Below are positions 4,935 to 6,003 of a stretch of 6,003 nucleotides of DNA, one piece after another; the first letter of the stretch is position 1; each line of letters opens with the position of its first letter. The position numbers and the translations under genes were made by a program. The notes beneath the pieces were generated by a model. That model saw only the letters and a list, made by a program, of their open reading frames with translations, had not been told where the DNA came from and searched no databases. The stretch comes from Archaeoglobales archaeon (lineage in GTDB: Archaea > Halobacteriota > Archaeoglobi > Archaeoglobales > Archaeoglobaceae): NCBI GenBank assembly GCA_003663055.1, contig QMZF01000072.1:1-6003 (forward strand), given 5' to 3'.

Positions 4935-5984
4935 ATGAATTCCCAAAGAAAAATTTCACGCCTTCCAGAACTCGTTAATGAACTTTCAGAAACAGAGAAA
5001 AACCTCTTCAACCGCATATATCGCTTTTACTTTAAAACTGGCAGGCTGAAGTTGCCTAGTGCTATGAGAACGTGGGCTATTGAAAGGTTTGGCTATTGCG
5101 AAGAACAGCGAATAATTAGGGTCACAAATAAAATAACCCTCGAGAGTACACTTTTTAATGAGCTGAGAGCGAGAAGACCGATAGATGCTAGGGTAAGTGA
5201 AGGCCTAAGCCACATGATTGAAGAAAGTAAAGGAGGAGCTTTTTGCAATCCCGTTGAACAAACTCCATCAGACGTTTTTGGTAGAATAGAGGGCAAGCAC
5301 TGCGTTACGGCAAGCAATATAGCGAAGTACGATTATCTGCATGCGGTTATAGTATTCAAAGACCACGACCCCTTTATTTACGATTCCGAGAGGATACACG
5401 ATTACTTGCATGTCGCAAACGAGTGGTTTAAAAAAGCCAACGAATACGACAGGAACGCCGTTTACCCGTTCTTCATGTGGAACTGCCTGTGGAGGGCTGG
5501 AGCGAGCATAATACATGGCCACGCTCAGGCGTTAATCTCGAAGGAGCCCTATGCAAGGCAAGAATTCTACGATGGTGTAAGGAAGAGTTATGCATCCCGA
5601 TACGGTTCGGAATACCTCGAAGACATCTATGCTGTCCACGAAAGCCTTGGACTAGCTTTCGCCTATGATGGGGTAAAGATAATGGCGTATCTCACACCAG
5701 TAAAAGAGAAAGAAGTCGTTATGCTTTCTGACGATCTCTTTAGCTTTTCTAGGGCTATTAGCCTCGTTTTGAAGTGCTACCACAGACTCGGCGTTAGGAG
5801 CTTCAACCTCGTTATTTTTATGCCCCCTCTCGGCTCTGAGGACATTTTTGTAGCAAGGATAGTTGATAGAGGAGATCCGCTTAGCAGGACATGTGATATA
5901 GGCGGAATGGAGCTCTATGCCGGAACTTCTGTTGTTGCAAGCGATCCGTTTAGAATTGCAGAGGAGTTAAGAAATGAACTATAG
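4935..5984 (+). CDS. GalT-like nucleotidyltransferase (HIT superfamily)
   Basis: The 349-residue protein is the same size as galactose-1-phosphate uridylyltransferase (GalT), which exchanges UMP between hexose-1-phosphates through a uridylyl-histidine. The core is GASIIHGHAQAL (189-200), matching the GalT block G-x-S-x-x-H-P-H-x-Q, so H196 is the predicted nucleophile and Q198 the phosphate-binding glutamine. HAVIVFKDHDPF (136-147) resembles the strand before the active site, and GGMELYAG (323-330) resembles the GalT C-terminal G-F-E-L-x-x-G. Differences are the Pro-to-Gly change between the two histidines, and only one Cys (C104 in FCNPVE) where E. coli GalT has a zinc-binding Cys pair. The true substrate may therefore be another sugar phosphate or a dinucleotide. 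The protein looks cytosolic, without signal peptide or membrane helix. The start fits a leaderless mRNA. The stop overlaps the next gene by 11 bases, suggesting an operon. Superfamily is firm; substrate is not. Confidence 0.75.
   Translation: MNSQRKISRLPELVNELSETEKNLFNRIYRFYFKTGRLKLPSAMRTWAIERFGYCEEQRIIRVTNKITLESTLFNELRARRPIDARVSEGLSHMIEESKGGAFCNPVEQTPSDVFGRIEGKHCVTASNIAKYDYLHAVIVFKDHDPFIYDSERIHDYLHVANEWFKKANEYDRNAVYPFFMWNCLWRAGASIIHGHAQALISKEPYARQEFYDGVRKSYASRYGSEYLEDIYAVHESLGLAFAYDGVKIMAYLTPVKEKEVVMLSDDLFSFSRAISLVLKCYHRLGVRSFNLVIFMPPLGSEDIFVARIVDRGDPLSRTCDIGGMELYAGTSVVASDPFRIAEELRNEL
5961..5966 (+). promoter_or_regulatory. Shine-Dalgarno of the gene at 5974
   Basis: GAGGAG lies inside the end of the GalT-like gene, seven bases before the ATG at 5974. 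It supports translation of the overlapping downstream gene as an internal operon cistron, in contrast to the leaderless first gene. Confidence 0.6.
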
Positions 5985-6003
5985 AGGACTTATTAAGGAA
6001 GAG
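5974..6003 (+). CDS. Start of an unidentified gene, cut by the window end
   Basis: Ten codons are visible, MNYRGLIKEE, open to the last base. The ATG lies within the last codons of the GalT-like gene (11-base overlap) and is preceded by GAGGAG at good spacing. Such overlap usually means co-transcription and related function, perhaps sugar or nucleotide metabolism, but the fragment is too short to identify. Confidence 0.6.
   Translation, partial: MNYRGLIKEE

Noticed and set aside
5093..5522. Antisense frames opposite the GalT-like gene
   Set aside because: They overlap the conserved part of the GalT-like protein, including the region up to the HxHxQ motif, and have no start signals.
1..6003. 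CRISPR array, insertion sequence or transposase
   Set aside because: No regularly spaced long repeats, terminal inverted repeats or transposase motifs were seen; the only mobile feature is the intein.

Overview
The window looks like chromosome from a thermophilic euryarchaeon, most plausibly of the Archaeoglobales type. This placement is inference, from gene content and archaeal signals rather than a database match. The supporting features are an HMf-type histone, an adenosylcobalamin-type (class II) ribonucleotide reductase carrying an intein, a tRNA-Pro gene without an encoded CCA, TATA boxes about 25 bp upstream of starts, and probable leaderless genes.

Layout. Bases 1 to about 210 (+ strand) hold the decayed end of a HicA-like toxin gene. 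A tRNA-Pro(GGG) gene follows on the - strand (242-315) with its own TATA box and T-run terminator. Next on the - strand are a 67-residue archaeal histone (421-624), a DUF488 protein (884-1405), and the large nrdJ gene (1447-4776). Inside nrdJ, bases 2890-3972 encode a 361-residue intein with a LAGLIDADG homing endonuclease domain. A divergent intergenic region (4777-4934) separates nrdJ from a + strand GalT-like nucleotidyltransferase of the HIT superfamily (4935-5984). That gene overlaps by 11 bases the start of another gene (5974 onward), which the window cuts off.

How the parts relate. NrdJ makes deoxyribonucleotides, and the histone packages the DNA; no direct functional link between them is shown. 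DUF488 lies only 41 bases downstream of nrdJ, but has a TATA-like box placed for a leaderless transcript of its own, so co-transcription is uncertain. The GalT-like gene and its overlapping partner look like an operon, possibly in sugar-nucleotide or nucleotide metabolism.

The most notable biology is the intein. It sits between the Asn-Pro and the Cys-Gly-Glu of the NrdJ active-site loop, so the first C-extein residue, which is the splicing nucleophile, is also the predicted thiyl-radical cysteine of the enzyme. I see no clearly new multi-gene system. The other items worth checking are the frameshifted HicA remnant beside the tRNA, and several short repeats in promoter regions.
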